Counted from the stretch's first letter, positions 21,862 through 30,848 are shown. The stretch: 64,000 nt of DNA from Lachnospiraceae bacterium (GCA_910574805.1 CAJTCV010000019.1:1-64000), one strand, 5' to 3'. Numbers and translations: made by a program. The notes: generated by a model from the sequence alone, not told the origin.

Positions 21862-21920
21862 TTGACTTTTAGCGTACAAAATGTTATCTTAAAACCAGGA
21901 TAACATATTGTACGCTAAAA
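21862..21920 (+). promoter_or_regulatory. Promoter with long dyad operator for the first BlaI/M56 pair
   Basis: TTGACT (21862-21867), 17 bases, TATCTT (21885-21890). A dyad with 22-base arms (21867-21888 and 21899-21920, one mismatch, 10-base loop) covers the spacer, -10 box and start region. Each arm holds an ACAAAATGT or ACATATTGT core, similar to the ACA-n-TGT centre of BlaI/MecI operators, so two repressor dimers could bind side by side. The BlaI gene is 196 bases downstream. Confidence 0.7.
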
Positions 21921-21924
21921 CTCG

Positions 21925-22102
21925 TCCGAACGCCGCAGGAGGTCGGAAGTCCTTCCAGACGCCGGGGAACTGGGAGGGGTGGAGCGGAACTTACAAACAG
22001 CGGAAGCCCGCCCAGAGCCCCGGAAGGATTTCCGAACGCCGCAGGAGGTCGGAAGTCCTTCCAGACGCCGGGGAACTGGGAGGGATGGAGCGGAACTTAC
22101 AA
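21925..22102 (+). repeat. 72-bp direct duplication in the BlaI leader
   Basis: Bases 21925-21996 and 22031-22102 are identical except for one base (period 106). The second copy, with the preceding bases, forms a 14-pair hairpin: GGAAGGATTTCCGA (22022-22035) with TCGGAAGTCCTTCC (22049-22062), with an AGGAGG in the loop. The same left arm could pair with the equivalent segment of copy one (21943-21956). It lies in the 5' untranslated region. Confidence 0.85.
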
Positions 22103-22115
22103 TAAGGAGCGGGCC

Positions 22116-22496
22116 ATGCAGCAGATATCGGATTGTGAACGGGAACTTATGAAAATCATATGGGGCAGCAGAGGGACGGCGCTGTACGCCGAGATTGCGG
22201 AAGCTCTGGCGGAAAAGGGGATGGACTGGACGAAGAATACGATCATCACCTTACTGTCCCGCCTGGTGGACAAGGGTTACCTGAAGACCAGCAAGATCGG
22301 GCGCCGGAACAGGTACACGGCTCTGGTGCCGGAAGGGGATTATCAGGCGGTGCAGACGGAGCGTTTTGTGGATAAGATCTATGAGGGGAATGCAAAAGGG
22401 CTGGTGGCTGCCCTGATTCAGAAGGAGCTCCTGTCCGCGGAGGACTATGAGGGACTGAAGGCATACTGGGAAAAGGCAGGTGAGCAGGATGGGTGA
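22116..22496 (+). CDS. BlaI/MecI-family repressor (first pair)
   Basis: A protein of 126 residues with the BlaI winged helix (ERELMKIIWGSRGTALYAEIAEAL, TKNTIITLLSRLVDKGYLKTSKIGRRNRYTALV) and the C-terminal dimerisation part. In BlaI systems the partner M56 protease triggers loss of the repressor and induction. AAGGAG precedes the ATG. Its stop overlaps the M56 gene. It probably binds the dyad at 21867-21920. The target is not a beta-lactamase here; no such gene is visible. Confidence 0.9.
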   Translation: MQQISDCERELMKIIWGSRGTALYAEIAEALAEKGMDWTKNTIITLLSRLVDKGYLKTSKIGRRNRYTALVPEGDYQAVQTERFVDKIYEGNAKGLVAALIQKELLSAEDYEGLKAYWEKAGEQDG

Positions 22497-24597
22497 ACTG
22501 TGGAAGACGGTCCTGTCCCTGTCTGTGTCCGGTACGACAGTGATTCTTGTTCTCTTTTGTTTCAGCCGGATCTTCGGCAGAAGGCTGAGCAGGAGATGGC
22601 AGTATTATATATGGCTCGTAGCTGCAGCTCGGCTGCTTCTTCCTTTTTCCGGAGAGATCAATCTGGTGGGAAATGCGTTTGCACAGCTGGAGACCCGTTC
22701 GGAGCAGTGGGAGACCAAAGGAACGGACACTGAGCAGAGCGCCGAAGCAGGGGAGGAAAAACCGGAACAGAAAATTGCATCGGGGGAAGAAGAGCCGGCG
22801 GCGGAAGGAGAGGTGCCGCTGCCGGAGGTGACATCGGGATACCGAACAGCACTGCAGCAGCCGGATGTTCCGGACAGACTCACGGCGGCAGCCGGAATGA
22901 TCTGGCTGGCGGCCGCATCCGGTCTGTTTTTCTGGAAGATCACAGCATACAGCAGGTTCGCCGGCCGGATCCGCGCAGGCAGTCAGCCGGCCAAACTGCC
23001 GCTTCTGGAGCAGTTCGGCCGGATCAAGGAGAAAAAAGAAATCCGGGGCACGGTGGAGCTGTATGTAAATAAGTCGGTCTCTGCTCCGTTTCTCATGGGC
23101 TGTCTGCGTCCCAGAGTGATCCTTCCGGAGCGCGCGTTTTCTGAAAAGGATTTTTATTATACGGCGCTCCATGAGCTGACCCATTTCCAGAGAAGGGATC
23201 TGTTTTATAAATGGCTGGTGCAGCTTCTCATCTGCCTGCACTGGTTCAATCCCTTTGTGTGGTTTCTTGGCCGGGAGACGGACCGGGCCTGTGAGCTTTC
23301 CTGCGATGAGGCGGTGCTGGATGGGCTGCTGCCGGAGGAACGGCGGGCTTATGGGGATACGCTGCTTCATGCGGCGGCCGGCGCCGGGGGATTCCTGCAG
23401 GGCGGTACAGGGGTTGTGACCATGCACAGAGGCGGCAGACTGCTGAAAGGGAGGCTGGAGGCCGTCACGGGATACCGGAAGAGATCTGGACCGGTCAGAT
23501 TCCTGTCGGTTGTGCTGGCTGTGGCTGTGGCCGCAGGTGCGGCGGTGCTGGGGGCATATGCGCAGCCGGGGAGAGAAGCGCCGCGCTTTTCCAGCGGCGG
23601 AAATGATTTTCTGCTGACGGACGGGACTGAGGTGATCCAGCGGGATCAGGTATTCTACATCCTGTGCGACGGGCTGACAGAGGAGGATGTTCTGCCTGCC
23701 GGGGCGGTGGACGGGACGCTGATCGTGGCAGTGCACAAAGACCGTCAGACTGCAGTACTGCTTTCCGGAGAGCAGGATGACCTTTGGGGAGAAGCAGAAG
23801 AGATCTGCAGGCAGATGCAAAAGAGAGGGGATCTGTCAGAGCAGGATGCTCTGCGGGTCACGGAGACAGCCAGAGAGCTGCAGAAGAGAATGCAGTCTGA
23901 TCAGCAGGAAAATGCTCCATATTCCAGTTTTATTCAGAGTGTGTTTTATCAGGAACCCTATTTGTTTTATGTGGGATATGACCTGACGGAAGAAGACGCT
24001 GGACGCTATACCGGGAGAGTGCTTACACTGGAAGATGGAGAGCAGCTGTATGTATCATTTGCAGATGCAGACCGGGGATGGGCGGAAAATGAAGAATTTC
24101 TTGAGATTCTGAGTGTACGTTTTTCGGAATTCCGGAAAAGAACCGGGAAACGGTGGGCCGTAATCCGGCGTCCCATCGTCAGCCAGATCGAATATGTGGG
24201 AAACGATGTAAAAGCTTTGGCTGCCCGGTATCATGCAGAAGAAGATAGAGGTAGATTCCATGCGGTGCTTCTGAAACTGGATACAGACAGCCAGAGCGCG
24301 TATCTGGAACAGGCATTTACAGAAGATGATGCCGCTGTTTTTTCCATTGCTCTAAGCTGTCTGTACAAAGAAGATGCGCTCCTGGACGGAGCTCAGATCG
24401 ATTTGTATGCGTCCAGAGCATACCGGGAACAGAAGACGGCGCTTTTTTCCATTCTTGTCAGCTATATGAGCCGGGAAATGCAGCAAACGTGGTACAGGAC
24501 GCTTCTGGAAGAGGAAGGCAAATGGTCTCCTTTTACCATAATCCTGCAGAGTGAACTGTACGATTCGGAGGATGATATCCGGGAAAATGAATGGTAG
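22489..24597 (+). CDS. M56 (BlaR1-like) membrane metalloprotease sensor
   Basis: A protein of 702 residues. The N-terminal helices (about 5-55, 140-165) enclose a cytoplasmic-facing zinc protease: HELTH at 228-232 and ELSCDEAVL with the third ligand. A further helix (about 340-360) is followed by about 340 extracytoplasmic residues that are not the penicillin-binding domain of true BlaR1 and match nothing I recognise. The ATG at 22489 is preferred; a GTG at 22480 is in frame. It overlaps blaI by eight bases. The expected mechanism is ligand sensing outside and proteolytic relief of the BlaI-type repressor inside; the ligand is unknown. Confidence 0.85.
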   Translation: MGELWKTVLSLSVSGTTVILVLFCFSRIFGRRLSRRWQYYIWLVAAARLLLPFSGEINLVGNAFAQLETRSEQWETKGTDTEQSAEAGEEKPEQKIASGEEEPAAEGEVPLPEVTSGYRTALQQPDVPDRLTAAAGMIWLAAASGLFFWKITAYSRFAGRIRAGSQPAKLPLLEQFGRIKEKKEIRGTVELYVNKSVSAPFLMGCLRPRVILPERAFSEKDFYYTALHELTHFQRRDLFYKWLVQLLICLHWFNPFVWFLGRETDRACELSCDEAVLDGLLPEERRAYGDTLLHAAAGAGGFLQGGTGVVTMHRGGRLLKGRLEAVTGYRKRSGPVRFLSVVLAVAVAAGAAVLGAYAQPGREAPRFSSGGNDFLLTDGTEVIQRDQVFYILCDGLTEEDVLPAGAVDGTLIVAVHKDRQTAVLLSGEQDDLWGEAEEICRQMQKRGDLSEQDALRVTETARELQKRMQSDQQENAPYSSFIQSVFYQEPYLFYVGYDLTEEDAGRYTGRVLTLEDGEQLYVSFADADRGWAENEEFLEILSVRFSEFRKRTGKRWAVIRRPIVSQIEYVGNDVKALAARYHAEEDRGRFHAVLLKLDTDSQSAYLEQAFTEDDAAVFSIALSCLYKEDALLDGAQIDLYASRAYREQKTALFSILVSYMSREMQQTWYRTLLEEEGKWSPFTIILQSELYDSEDDIRENEW

Positions 24598-24616
24598 CGC
24601 CTGTTTTCCGGCGGAG

Positions 24617-25420
24617 TCAGAACGAAAGCACATCTCCGTCTTCCGGTATGTACAGATTGCCGTGGTAATATTTCCGCCCCTCCGCGGTGTAGTTTTCCTT
24701 CCTGTGGGCCAGATCCTTGTCTTCGGTATGCCAGAGCACCAGATTGGGGATCTTCAGCTCTTCCGCCAGCCTGCAGGCGTCCATGACGGTGCTGTGGTGC
24801 TTTTCATAGGGTTTGAAGCGGTCCCGCTGGCTGTACAGGCAGAACGCCTCATGAAGCAGCCATTGGGAGCCCTGTACCCGGGGGAGCAGGGCTTCGTGGC
24901 AGGGTTCGTCTCCCGGAAAGGAAAGCCGTACGCCTTCTTCCATCCGGATGCAGTAGCCGAACTGCTTTTCCTTGGTGGAACCAATATCAAAAAAGGTGAA
25001 ATGGTCCCCAAGGATCTCTTTCTGATCGCCGTCGCCTACGACGTGGAAGAGAATCCGTTCGTCAAAATGGGCGGTGAATTTTTTCCCGACGGTCAGACAG
25101 GAGAGGGCTTTGATGATGTCCACCAGCTCCTGATGGCAGTAAATATGCAGGCTGCCTTCATAAGCTCCTTTGTTCATGCTGGTGGCGATCATCCGGACCA
25201 TCCAGACCATTCCAAGGATGTGGTCGTTGTGGGCATGGGAGACAAAGATATGATGGATCCGCTCCAGCGGGATCTTCTGATTTTCCAGGGCCAGCAGGAT
25301 CCCGTTGCCTCCGCCGGCATCGGTCAGAAAATATTCTTCGCCTTTTTTCATGGCGAAACAGGTGTTGTAGCAGTGAACGGCCTGGGCATTTCCCGTGCCG
25401 AGTACGATCAGTTTTTCCAT
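24617..25420 (-). CDS. MBL-fold hydrolase (RNase Z-like)
   Basis: A soluble protein of 267 residues of the metallo-beta-lactamase fold. The metal motif is HAHNDH (about 61-66, second His replaced by Asn spacing as H-x-H-x-D-H), with a later SFPGDE and a C-terminal LVLWHTED. The layout (LVLGTGNAQAVHCYNTCFAM opening) resembles RNase Z-like or phosphodiesterase-like MBL proteins. No signal peptide. It converges on the M56 gene with only 19 bases between the stops and has its own promoter. Confidence 0.82.
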   Translation of the reverse strand: MEKLIVLGTGNAQAVHCYNTCFAMKKGEEYFLTDAGGGNGILLALENQKIPLERIHHIFVSHAHNDHILGMVWMVRMIATSMNKGAYEGSLHIYCHQELVDIIKALSCLTVGKKFTAHFDERILFHVVGDGDQKEILGDHFTFFDIGSTKEKQFGYCIRMEEGVRLSFPGDEPCHEALLPRVQGSQWLLHEAFCLYSQRDRFKPYEKHHSTVMDACRLAEELKIPNLVLWHTEDKDLAHRKENYTAEGRKYYHGNLYIPEDGDVLSF

Positions 25421-25462
25421 CTTCAGGTACCTCGCATTTCTGAATTTATCATGATGTATTTT

Positions 25463-25491
25463 ATCATATACGAAATAAGATCAGGTTTCAA
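25463..25491 (-). promoter_or_regulatory. Sigma-A promoter of the MBL hydrolase gene
   Basis: On the minus strand TTGAAA (25491-25486), 17 bases, TATGAT (25468-25463), about 43 bases before the start at 25420. Confidence 0.6.
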
Positions 25492-25655
25492 GTGGCAGCT
25501 GAGCGGATCAGTCGGGAGATCTCAGCCCACAGGCATCCGCTGTGGGGTTCCGGGCAGAAGGAATATGGACGATGGACGGATCTGCGAAAATATTGTGTGC
25601 ATCGAATTTCTCCGATGTGATATTGCGGAAGGATAGAGGGATTTCCAACAACTTC

Positions 25656-25708
25656 TTGACAACGACAGGAAACATGCTAAAATGTATACGACAAATAATT
25701 GTATACAA
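25656..25708 (+). promoter_or_regulatory. Promoter and GntR-type operators of the citrate module
   Basis: TTGACA (25656-25661), 16 bases, TAAAAT (25678-25683). Two GTATAC cores follow at 25684-25689 and 25701-25706; the second sits in a perfect palindrome TTGTATACAA (25699-25708). GT-n2-AC palindromes are typical operators of FCD-domain GntR regulators, one of which is encoded in this operon (27145-27825). Their position over the transcription start suggests repression. Confidence 0.7.
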
Positions 25709-25731
25709 TAATACAAAATGAGGAGAATAAG

Positions 25732-27135
25732 ATGGATAATAACAGAGCGGTTCATTTTGACAGACATACGAATCTGCTGCAATTAGAGGAACATATGTAC
25801 CCGCTGGTGGATGTGGAGCATCCAAATACATTTCGGAACCTGTTTCCTTATACGGAGGTCCCGAAGATTGCTTTCAATGATCGTATTGTTCCCCACCATA
25901 TGCCGGACGAGATCTGGATCACGGATACCACGTTCCGTGACGGACAGCAGTCCCGCGCGCCCTATTCCACGGAGCAGATCGTAACGATCTATGATTATTT
26001 CCATAAGCTGGGCGGTCATAAGGGCCTGATCCGTCAGTCGGAATTTTTCCTGTACAGTAAGAAGGACCGGGATGCGGTATACAAATGTATGGAAAAGGGG
26101 TACAGGTTTCCGGAAGTGACCAGCTGGATCCGTGCCAGCAGGGAAGACTTCCAGCTGGTAAAGGACCTGGGCATGAAAGAAACCGGTATCCTGGTGAGCT
26201 GTTCCGATTATCACATTTTCTACAAACTGAAGAAGACCAGACGGGAGGCCATGCAGCATTATCTGAATATCGTGCGGGAATGCCTGGAGATCGGGATCAG
26301 TCCCAGATGTCATCTGGAGGACATTACGAGGGCAGATATCTACGGCTATGTGATTCCTTTCTGTCTGGAGCTGAAAAATATGATGGATTATTACAATATT
26401 CCCATCAAGGTCCGCTGCTGTGATACCATGGGCTACGGCGTCAATTATCCGGGCGCAGTGATCCCGCGTTCGGTGCCGGGCATCATCTATGGAATCCAGG
26501 TGCATGCGGGCTTCCCGTCCGAGTTGATTGAATGGCACGGGCACAACGATTTCTACAAGGCAGTCAGCAACTCCACCACGGCGTGGCTCTACGGAGCTTC
26601 CGGCGTGAACTGTTCGCTGTTCGGTATCGGGGAGCGCACCGGCAATACGCCTCTGGAGGCCATGGTCTTCGAGTATGCACAGCTTCGGGGAACGCTGGAC
26701 GGTATGGACACCACCGTCATCACGGATCTGGCGGAATATTATGAGAAGGAGATCGGATATAAGATCCCGTCCAGAACGCCGTTTGTGGGCAGGAATTTCA
26801 ATGTAACCAGAGCGGGGATCCATGCGGACGGACTGCTGAAAAATGAAGAGATCTACAATATTTTTGATACGGAGAGATTTCTCCGGCGTCCGGCGCTGGT
26901 ATCGGTGTCCAATACCTCGGGACTGGCGGGGATCGCTCACTGGATCAACACGTATTTCCGTCTGAAGGAGGACCAGATGCTGGATAAAAATTCCGAGCTG
27001 GTACATATGGTGAAGGCGTGGGTGGACAATGAATATGAGAGCGGACGCGTGACCGTGCTGACCGATGAAGAGCTTCTGGCGGTGATCCGGGACGCATGTG
27101 AGAAGACAGGGGTGCAGCTCCTGCAGGAGGCATAG
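25732..27135 (+). CDS. Probable Re-citrate synthase (homocitrate/isopropylmalate synthase family)
   Basis: A protein of 467 residues of the DRE-TIM aldolase family. Signatures: WITDTTFRDGQQSRAPYS near residue 58, metal ligands in WHGHNDFYKAV, and CSLFGIGERTGNTPLEA. It lacks the C-terminal leucine-regulatory domain of LeuA. The Clostridium kluyveri Re-citrate synthase belongs to this branch, and this gene is joined to a GntR regulator and NADP-isocitrate dehydrogenase, which fits acetyl-CoA plus oxaloacetate to citrate to 2-oxoglutarate. Homocitrate synthase is the main alternative. RBS AGGAG; start at 25732 chosen over an upstream in-frame ATG that lies inside the operator. Confidence 0.72.
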   Translation: MDNNRAVHFDRHTNLLQLEEHMYPLVDVEHPNTFRNLFPYTEVPKIAFNDRIVPHHMPDEIWITDTTFRDGQQSRAPYSTEQIVTIYDYFHKLGGHKGLIRQSEFFLYSKKDRDAVYKCMEKGYRFPEVTSWIRASREDFQLVKDLGMKETGILVSCSDYHIFYKLKKTRREAMQHYLNIVRECLEIGISPRCHLEDITRADIYGYVIPFCLELKNMMDYYNIPIKVRCCDTMGYGVNYPGAVIPRSVPGIIYGIQVHAGFPSELIEWHGHNDFYKAVSNSTTAWLYGASGVNCSLFGIGERTGNTPLEAMVFEYAQLRGTLDGMDTTVITDLAEYYEKEIGYKIPSRTPFVGRNFNVTRAGIHADGLLKNEEIYNIFDTERFLRRPALVSVSNTSGLAGIAHWINTYFRLKEDQMLDKNSELVHMVKAWVDNEYESGRVTVLTDEELLAVIRDACEKTGVQLLQEA

Positions 27136-27144
27136 ACAGAGAAA

Positions 27145-27825
27145 ATGGAGGACAGACAGGTCTCTGTGGGAAAGAGGGACAGATATTCCCTCAGAGGTAG
27201 AGTGTATGAGAGCATCCGTGAGGATATCCTGAGCGGGAGATATCCGCAGAACATGGAGCTTAAGGAGACTGCCATCGGAGCAGAGCTGGGAGTCAGCCGG
27301 ACTCCGGTACGGGAGGCCCTGCGTCAGCTGGAGCTGGAGGGGCTGGTCAATATCATCCCCAACCGGGGGGCTTTTGTGAACCGGATCACGGCGAAGGATG
27401 TCCAGGATATCTATATCATCCGCTCCATGCTGGAGGGACAGTGTGTAAGATGGGCGACGGAATATATCACAGAGGGGCAGCTGGAGGATCTGGAGGAAAC
27501 GCTGTGCCTGTCGGAATACCACACAAAAAAAGGCAATTATGAAAAATTATATGAGCTGGACAGCCTGTTTCATGAGCAGTTGTACCGTGCGTCCAACAGC
27601 CGGATCCTGAATCATGTGCTGTCGGATTTTCATGATTATGTGAAACGGGTGCGCAGGGCAACCATCGCTTCCAGAGAGCGCTCGGTAAAATCCACGGAAG
27701 AGCACCGGGCGATCTTTGAGGCGGTGAAGGCGAGAGACGCGGACCGGGCGGAGGAACTGGCGAAGGAGCATGTGAAACATACAATAGAGTGCATTCAGGG
27801 ATATGGGCTGGATCGGATTCTGTAG
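27145..27825 (+). CDS. GntR-family regulator with FCD domain
   Basis: A protein of 226 residues: winged helix (about 12-75; LRGRVYESIREDILSGRY, LGVSRTPVREALRQLELEG) and an FCD ligand domain (about 85-215). FCD regulators usually respond to organic acids. It lies between the synthase and icd genes and probably controls them through the TTGTATACAA site upstream; citrate or a related acid is a reasonable but unproven ligand. GGAGG lies rather far (14 bases) before the ATG. Confidence 0.88.
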   Translation: MEDRQVSVGKRDRYSLRGRVYESIREDILSGRYPQNMELKETAIGAELGVSRTPVREALRQLELEGLVNIIPNRGAFVNRITAKDVQDIYIIRSMLEGQCVRWATEYITEGQLEDLEETLCLSEYHTKKGNYEKLYELDSLFHEQLYRASNSRILNHVLSDFHDYVKRVRRATIASRERSVKSTEEHRAIFEAVKARDADRAEELAKEHVKHTIECIQGYGLDRIL

Positions 27826-27914
27826 GGATGCGGAACTGAAGAAACAGCATCTGTTCATACGCGTCCCGGAAGGTGCACGGGCAGATGCGGAACCTGTAAT
27901 AAGGAGACAAATAT

Positions 27915-29129
27915 ATGAACAAGATTAAAATGAACACACCGCTGGTGGAGATGGACGGAGATGAGATGACAAGGATCCTCTGGAAGATGATCCGGGAGGA
28001 GCTCATCGAACCGTTCGTGGAGCTGAAGACGGAATATTATGACCTGGGCCTTGAGAACAGGGACCGGACGGATGATCAGGTGACGGTGGACGCGGCAGAG
28101 GCTACGAAGAAATACGGGGTTGCAGTGAAGTGCGCGACGATCACTCCCAACGCATCCCGGATGGAGGAATATCATCTCAAGGAGATGTGGAAGAGCCCCA
28201 ACGGGACGATCCGGGCGCTTCTGGACGGGACCGTATTCCGGGCGCCCATCATCGTAAAAGGAATCGAGCCCTATGTGCGGACGTGGAGAAAGCCCATCAC
28301 TCTGGCGCGTCATGCATACGGCGATGTATACAAGGCTTCCGAGATGGTGATCCCGGGACCGGGAAAGGTGGAACTCGTCTACACGGCAGAGGACGGGAAT
28401 GTTTCTTCCGTGCCCGTACATCAGTTCGATGGAGCGGGCGTTGTGCAGGGAATGCACAATCTGGACAGTTCCATCGAGAGCTTTGCCAGAAGCTGCTTCC
28501 AGTATGCGCTGGATACGAAGCAGGATCTGTGGTTTGCGGCGAAGGATACCATCTCCAAGAAATACGATCATCATTTCAAGGATGTTTTTGAAGAAATCTT
28601 TGAAAAAGAATACCGGACCGAATTTGAGCAGGCAGGGCTTACCTATTTCTATACGCTGATCGATGACGCCATCGCCCGGGTGATCAAATCCGAGGGCGGC
28701 TTTATCTGGGCATGCAAGAATTATGACGGTGACGTCATGAGCGACATGGTGGCTACGGCGTTCGGCTCTCTGGCCATGATGACCTCCGTGCTGGTATCTC
28801 CGCAGGGTTATTATGAGTATGAGGCGGCCCACGGGACTGTACAGCGGCATTATTACCGGCATCTGGAAGGAAAGGAGACTTCCACCAATCCCATCGCCAC
28901 GATCTTCGCATGGAGCGGGGCGCTGAGAAAGAGGGGAGAGTTGGACGGGCTTTCAGAACTCTCCCGGTTCGCGGAGCTTCTGGAGCGCGCGTCTCTTGAG
29001 ACCATCGAGTCCGGAAAGATGACAAAGGACCTGGCGCTGATCACATCGCTTCCGGATGTGACTGTGATGAACTCCGGAGCGTTCATCCGGGAGATCCGTG
29101 CGGGACTGGAGCAGATGATGGGTGCCTGA
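27915..29129 (+). CDS. icd: NADP-dependent isocitrate dehydrogenase
   Basis: A protein of 404 residues of the eukaryote-like homodimeric type (opens KIKMNTPLVEMDGDEMTRI; contains YDGDVMSDMVATAFGSLAMM and HGTVQRHYYRHLEGKETSTN). It oxidatively decarboxylates isocitrate to 2-oxoglutarate with NADP. AAGGAG precedes the ATG. It is last in the three-gene module; no aconitase gene is in the window, so the step between is encoded elsewhere. Confidence 0.93.
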   Translation: MNKIKMNTPLVEMDGDEMTRILWKMIREELIEPFVELKTEYYDLGLENRDRTDDQVTVDAAEATKKYGVAVKCATITPNASRMEEYHLKEMWKSPNGTIRALLDGTVFRAPIIVKGIEPYVRTWRKPITLARHAYGDVYKASEMVIPGPGKVELVYTAEDGNVSSVPVHQFDGAGVVQGMHNLDSSIESFARSCFQYALDTKQDLWFAAKDTISKKYDHHFKDVFEEIFEKEYRTEFEQAGLTYFYTLIDDAIARVIKSEGGFIWACKNYDGDVMSDMVATAFGSLAMMTSVLVSPQGYYEYEAAHGTVQRHYYRHLEGKETSTNPIATIFAWSGALRKRGELDGLSELSRFAELLERASLETIESGKMTKDLALITSLPDVTVMNSGAFIREIRAGLEQMMGA

Positions 29130-29164
29130 GGCTGGTGATCTTTCAGGCTGTCTGAATTTAATAA

Positions 29165-29193
29165 GAATAAATGAATGCCTCTTCCCATATATT
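29165..29193 (+). promoter_or_regulatory. Candidate sigma-E promoter of spoIVA
   Basis: GAATAAAT (29165-29172) and CATATATT (29186-29193) are 13 bases apart, close to the mother-cell sigma-E pattern (GAATAAA-like -35 and CATACAAT-like -10). spoIVA is a sigma-E gene in Bacillus and Clostridium. It lies 28 bases before the start. Confidence 0.6.
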
Positions 29194-29220
29194 AGAACAA
29201 ATACGGGAAGGGGTATTCTT

Positions 29221-30711
29221 ATGGAAACGATTCAGGATCAGAAAGAATTTCATCTATACAACGATATCAGAGAGCGGACCGGCGGAGAGATCTACATCGG
29301 AGTGGTAGGACCAGTGCGGACCGGAAAATCCACCTTTATCAAACGTTTCATGGACCTTCTGGTGCTTCCGAATATGGAAGACGCCCATGAGCGGGAACGG
29401 GCGAAAGATGAACTGCCGCAGTCGGCGGCAGGAAAGACCATCATGACGACAGAGCCGAAATTTGTGCCGAAGGAGGCAGTGGAGATCAATGTGGGAGGAA
29501 AGATCCCGGTGCGCATCCGCCTGATTGACTGTGTGGGATATATGGTGGAAGGAGCCGCGGGGCATCTGGAAAATGATGTGGAGCGCATGGTAAAGACTCC
29601 CTGGTTTGCAGAAGAGATTCCGTTTACCAAGGCGGCGGAGCTGGGGACCCACAAGGTGATCCATGACCATTCCACCATCGGCATCGTAGTCACCTGCGAC
29701 GGGAGCTTCGGCGACATACCCGCAGGCAATTACCGGGCGGCGGAGGAACGGACCATCGAGGAGCTCAAGACGCTCGGGAAGCCCTTTGTCATCCTCCTGA
29801 ACACCACCCGGCCTTATCATGACGGTGTGAGGAAGCAGGCGGAGGAAATGTTCCACAAATACCAGATCCCTGTGCTGCCGGTGAACTGCGAGCAGCTGAA
29901 GAAGGAAGACATCACCATGATTCTGGAGCAGGTGCTTCTGGAATTTCCGCTGACGGAAGTGGAATATGTGATGCCGCGCTGGGTGGAGATGCTGCCGTCC
30001 TCCCATCCGGTGAAGCAGGAACTGATCGCCAAAGTGCGCCAGATGATGGAGGAATTTCATGTGCTGCGGGATATCGGCATGGCGGACACCACCTGTGAGG
30101 GACCGTCCATCAGCCGTATGAAGCTGGACCGGGTGGCGCTGAATACAGGCACGGCAGTGTACTCCATCGACATGGAGGAAAGCTGTTATTACCAGATGCT
30201 CAGCGAGCTCACCGGTATGGAGCTGCAGGATGAATATGATCTGATGGAGCAGCTGAAACGTCTGTCCATCATGCAGAAGGAATACGGCAAAGTCATTAAA
30301 GCCATGGACAGTGTCCGCCAGAAGGGGTACGGCATGGTGCTGCCGGAGAAGGATGAGATCACCATGGATGAACCGGTTCTGATCCATCAGGGCGGAAAAT
30401 ACGGGGTGAAGCTTCGTTCTCTGTCACCGTCTGTACATATGATCCGTGCCAACATCGAGACGGAGATCGCCCCCATCGTGGGAAATGAAGAGCAGGCCAA
30501 GGATCTGATCCAGTATATCCAGGACGGCCGGAATCAGGAGGAAGGCATCTGGCAGATCAACATCTTCGGAAAGACCATTGAAGAGCTGGTAGAGGACGGG
30601 ATCCGGAGCAAGCTGTACCAGATCGGAGAAGAGAGTCAGGTGAAGCTGCAGGATACCATGCAGAAGATCGTCAATGATTCCAACGGAGGACTGGTGTGCA
30701 TCATCATTTAA
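29221..30711 (+). CDS. spoIVA: Stage IV sporulation protein A
   Basis: A protein of 496 residues, the usual SpoIVA length. It is the ATP-hydrolysing, self-assembling base layer of the spore coat on the forespore surface. Walker A is GPVRTGKSTFIKRFM (about 30-44); DCVGYMVEGAAGHLEND and the switch-like TTEPKFVPKEAVEI follow; the C-terminus NDSNGGLVCIII matches the conserved membrane-targeting end. The start at 29221 has AAGGGG. A strong terminator follows, so it is monocistronic. It marks the organism as a spore former. Confidence 0.97.
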   Translation: METIQDQKEFHLYNDIRERTGGEIYIGVVGPVRTGKSTFIKRFMDLLVLPNMEDAHERERAKDELPQSAAGKTIMTTEPKFVPKEAVEINVGGKIPVRIRLIDCVGYMVEGAAGHLENDVERMVKTPWFAEEIPFTKAAELGTHKVIHDHSTIGIVVTCDGSFGDIPAGNYRAAEERTIEELKTLGKPFVILLNTTRPYHDGVRKQAEEMFHKYQIPVLPVNCEQLKKEDITMILEQVLLEFPLTEVEYVMPRWVEMLPSSHPVKQELIAKVRQMMEEFHVLRDIGMADTTCEGPSISRMKLDRVALNTGTAVYSIDMEESCYYQMLSELTGMELQDEYDLMEQLKRLSIMQKEYGKVIKAMDSVRQKGYGMVLPEKDEITMDEPVLIHQGGKYGVKLRSLSPSVHMIRANIETEIAPIVGNEEQAKDLIQYIQDGRNQEEGIWQINIFGKTIEELVEDGIRSKLYQIGEESQVKLQDTMQKIVNDSNGGLVCIII

Positions 30712-30734
30712 AAAACAGACAGAGATCTCTTCGG

Positions 30735-30795
30735 ACCAGACTCATCTGTCCGGGAGCGCCAAAGGGCGCTCCGGAGCAGATGGGTCTTTCTTTTT
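30735..30795 (+). terminator. Intrinsic terminator of spoIVA
   Basis: A long stem: AGACTCATCTG and GGGAGCGCC on the left pair with GGCGCTCC and CAGATGGGTCT on the right, loop AAAG, then TTCTTTTT. Confidence 0.92.
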
Positions 30796-30848
30796 CCTGC
30801 AAATCAGTTTATAATCCATTACAGGGTCACAGGAAGGAGGAAACAAGT

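Noticed and set aside
22480-24597. True beta-lactam sensor BlaR1
   Set aside because: The M56 protease is there but the outer domain lacks the penicillin-binding motifs (STYK, SxN, KTG) and no beta-lactamase gene is near.
24551-25636. Plus-strand open frame of 361 codons
   Set aside because: It is antisense to the MBL hydrolase, which has clear metal motifs, a promoter and the proper codon pattern.
25783-27522. Minus-strand open frame of 579 codons
   Set aside because: It is the antisense shadow of the Re-citrate synthase and GntR genes, with no recognisable domain.
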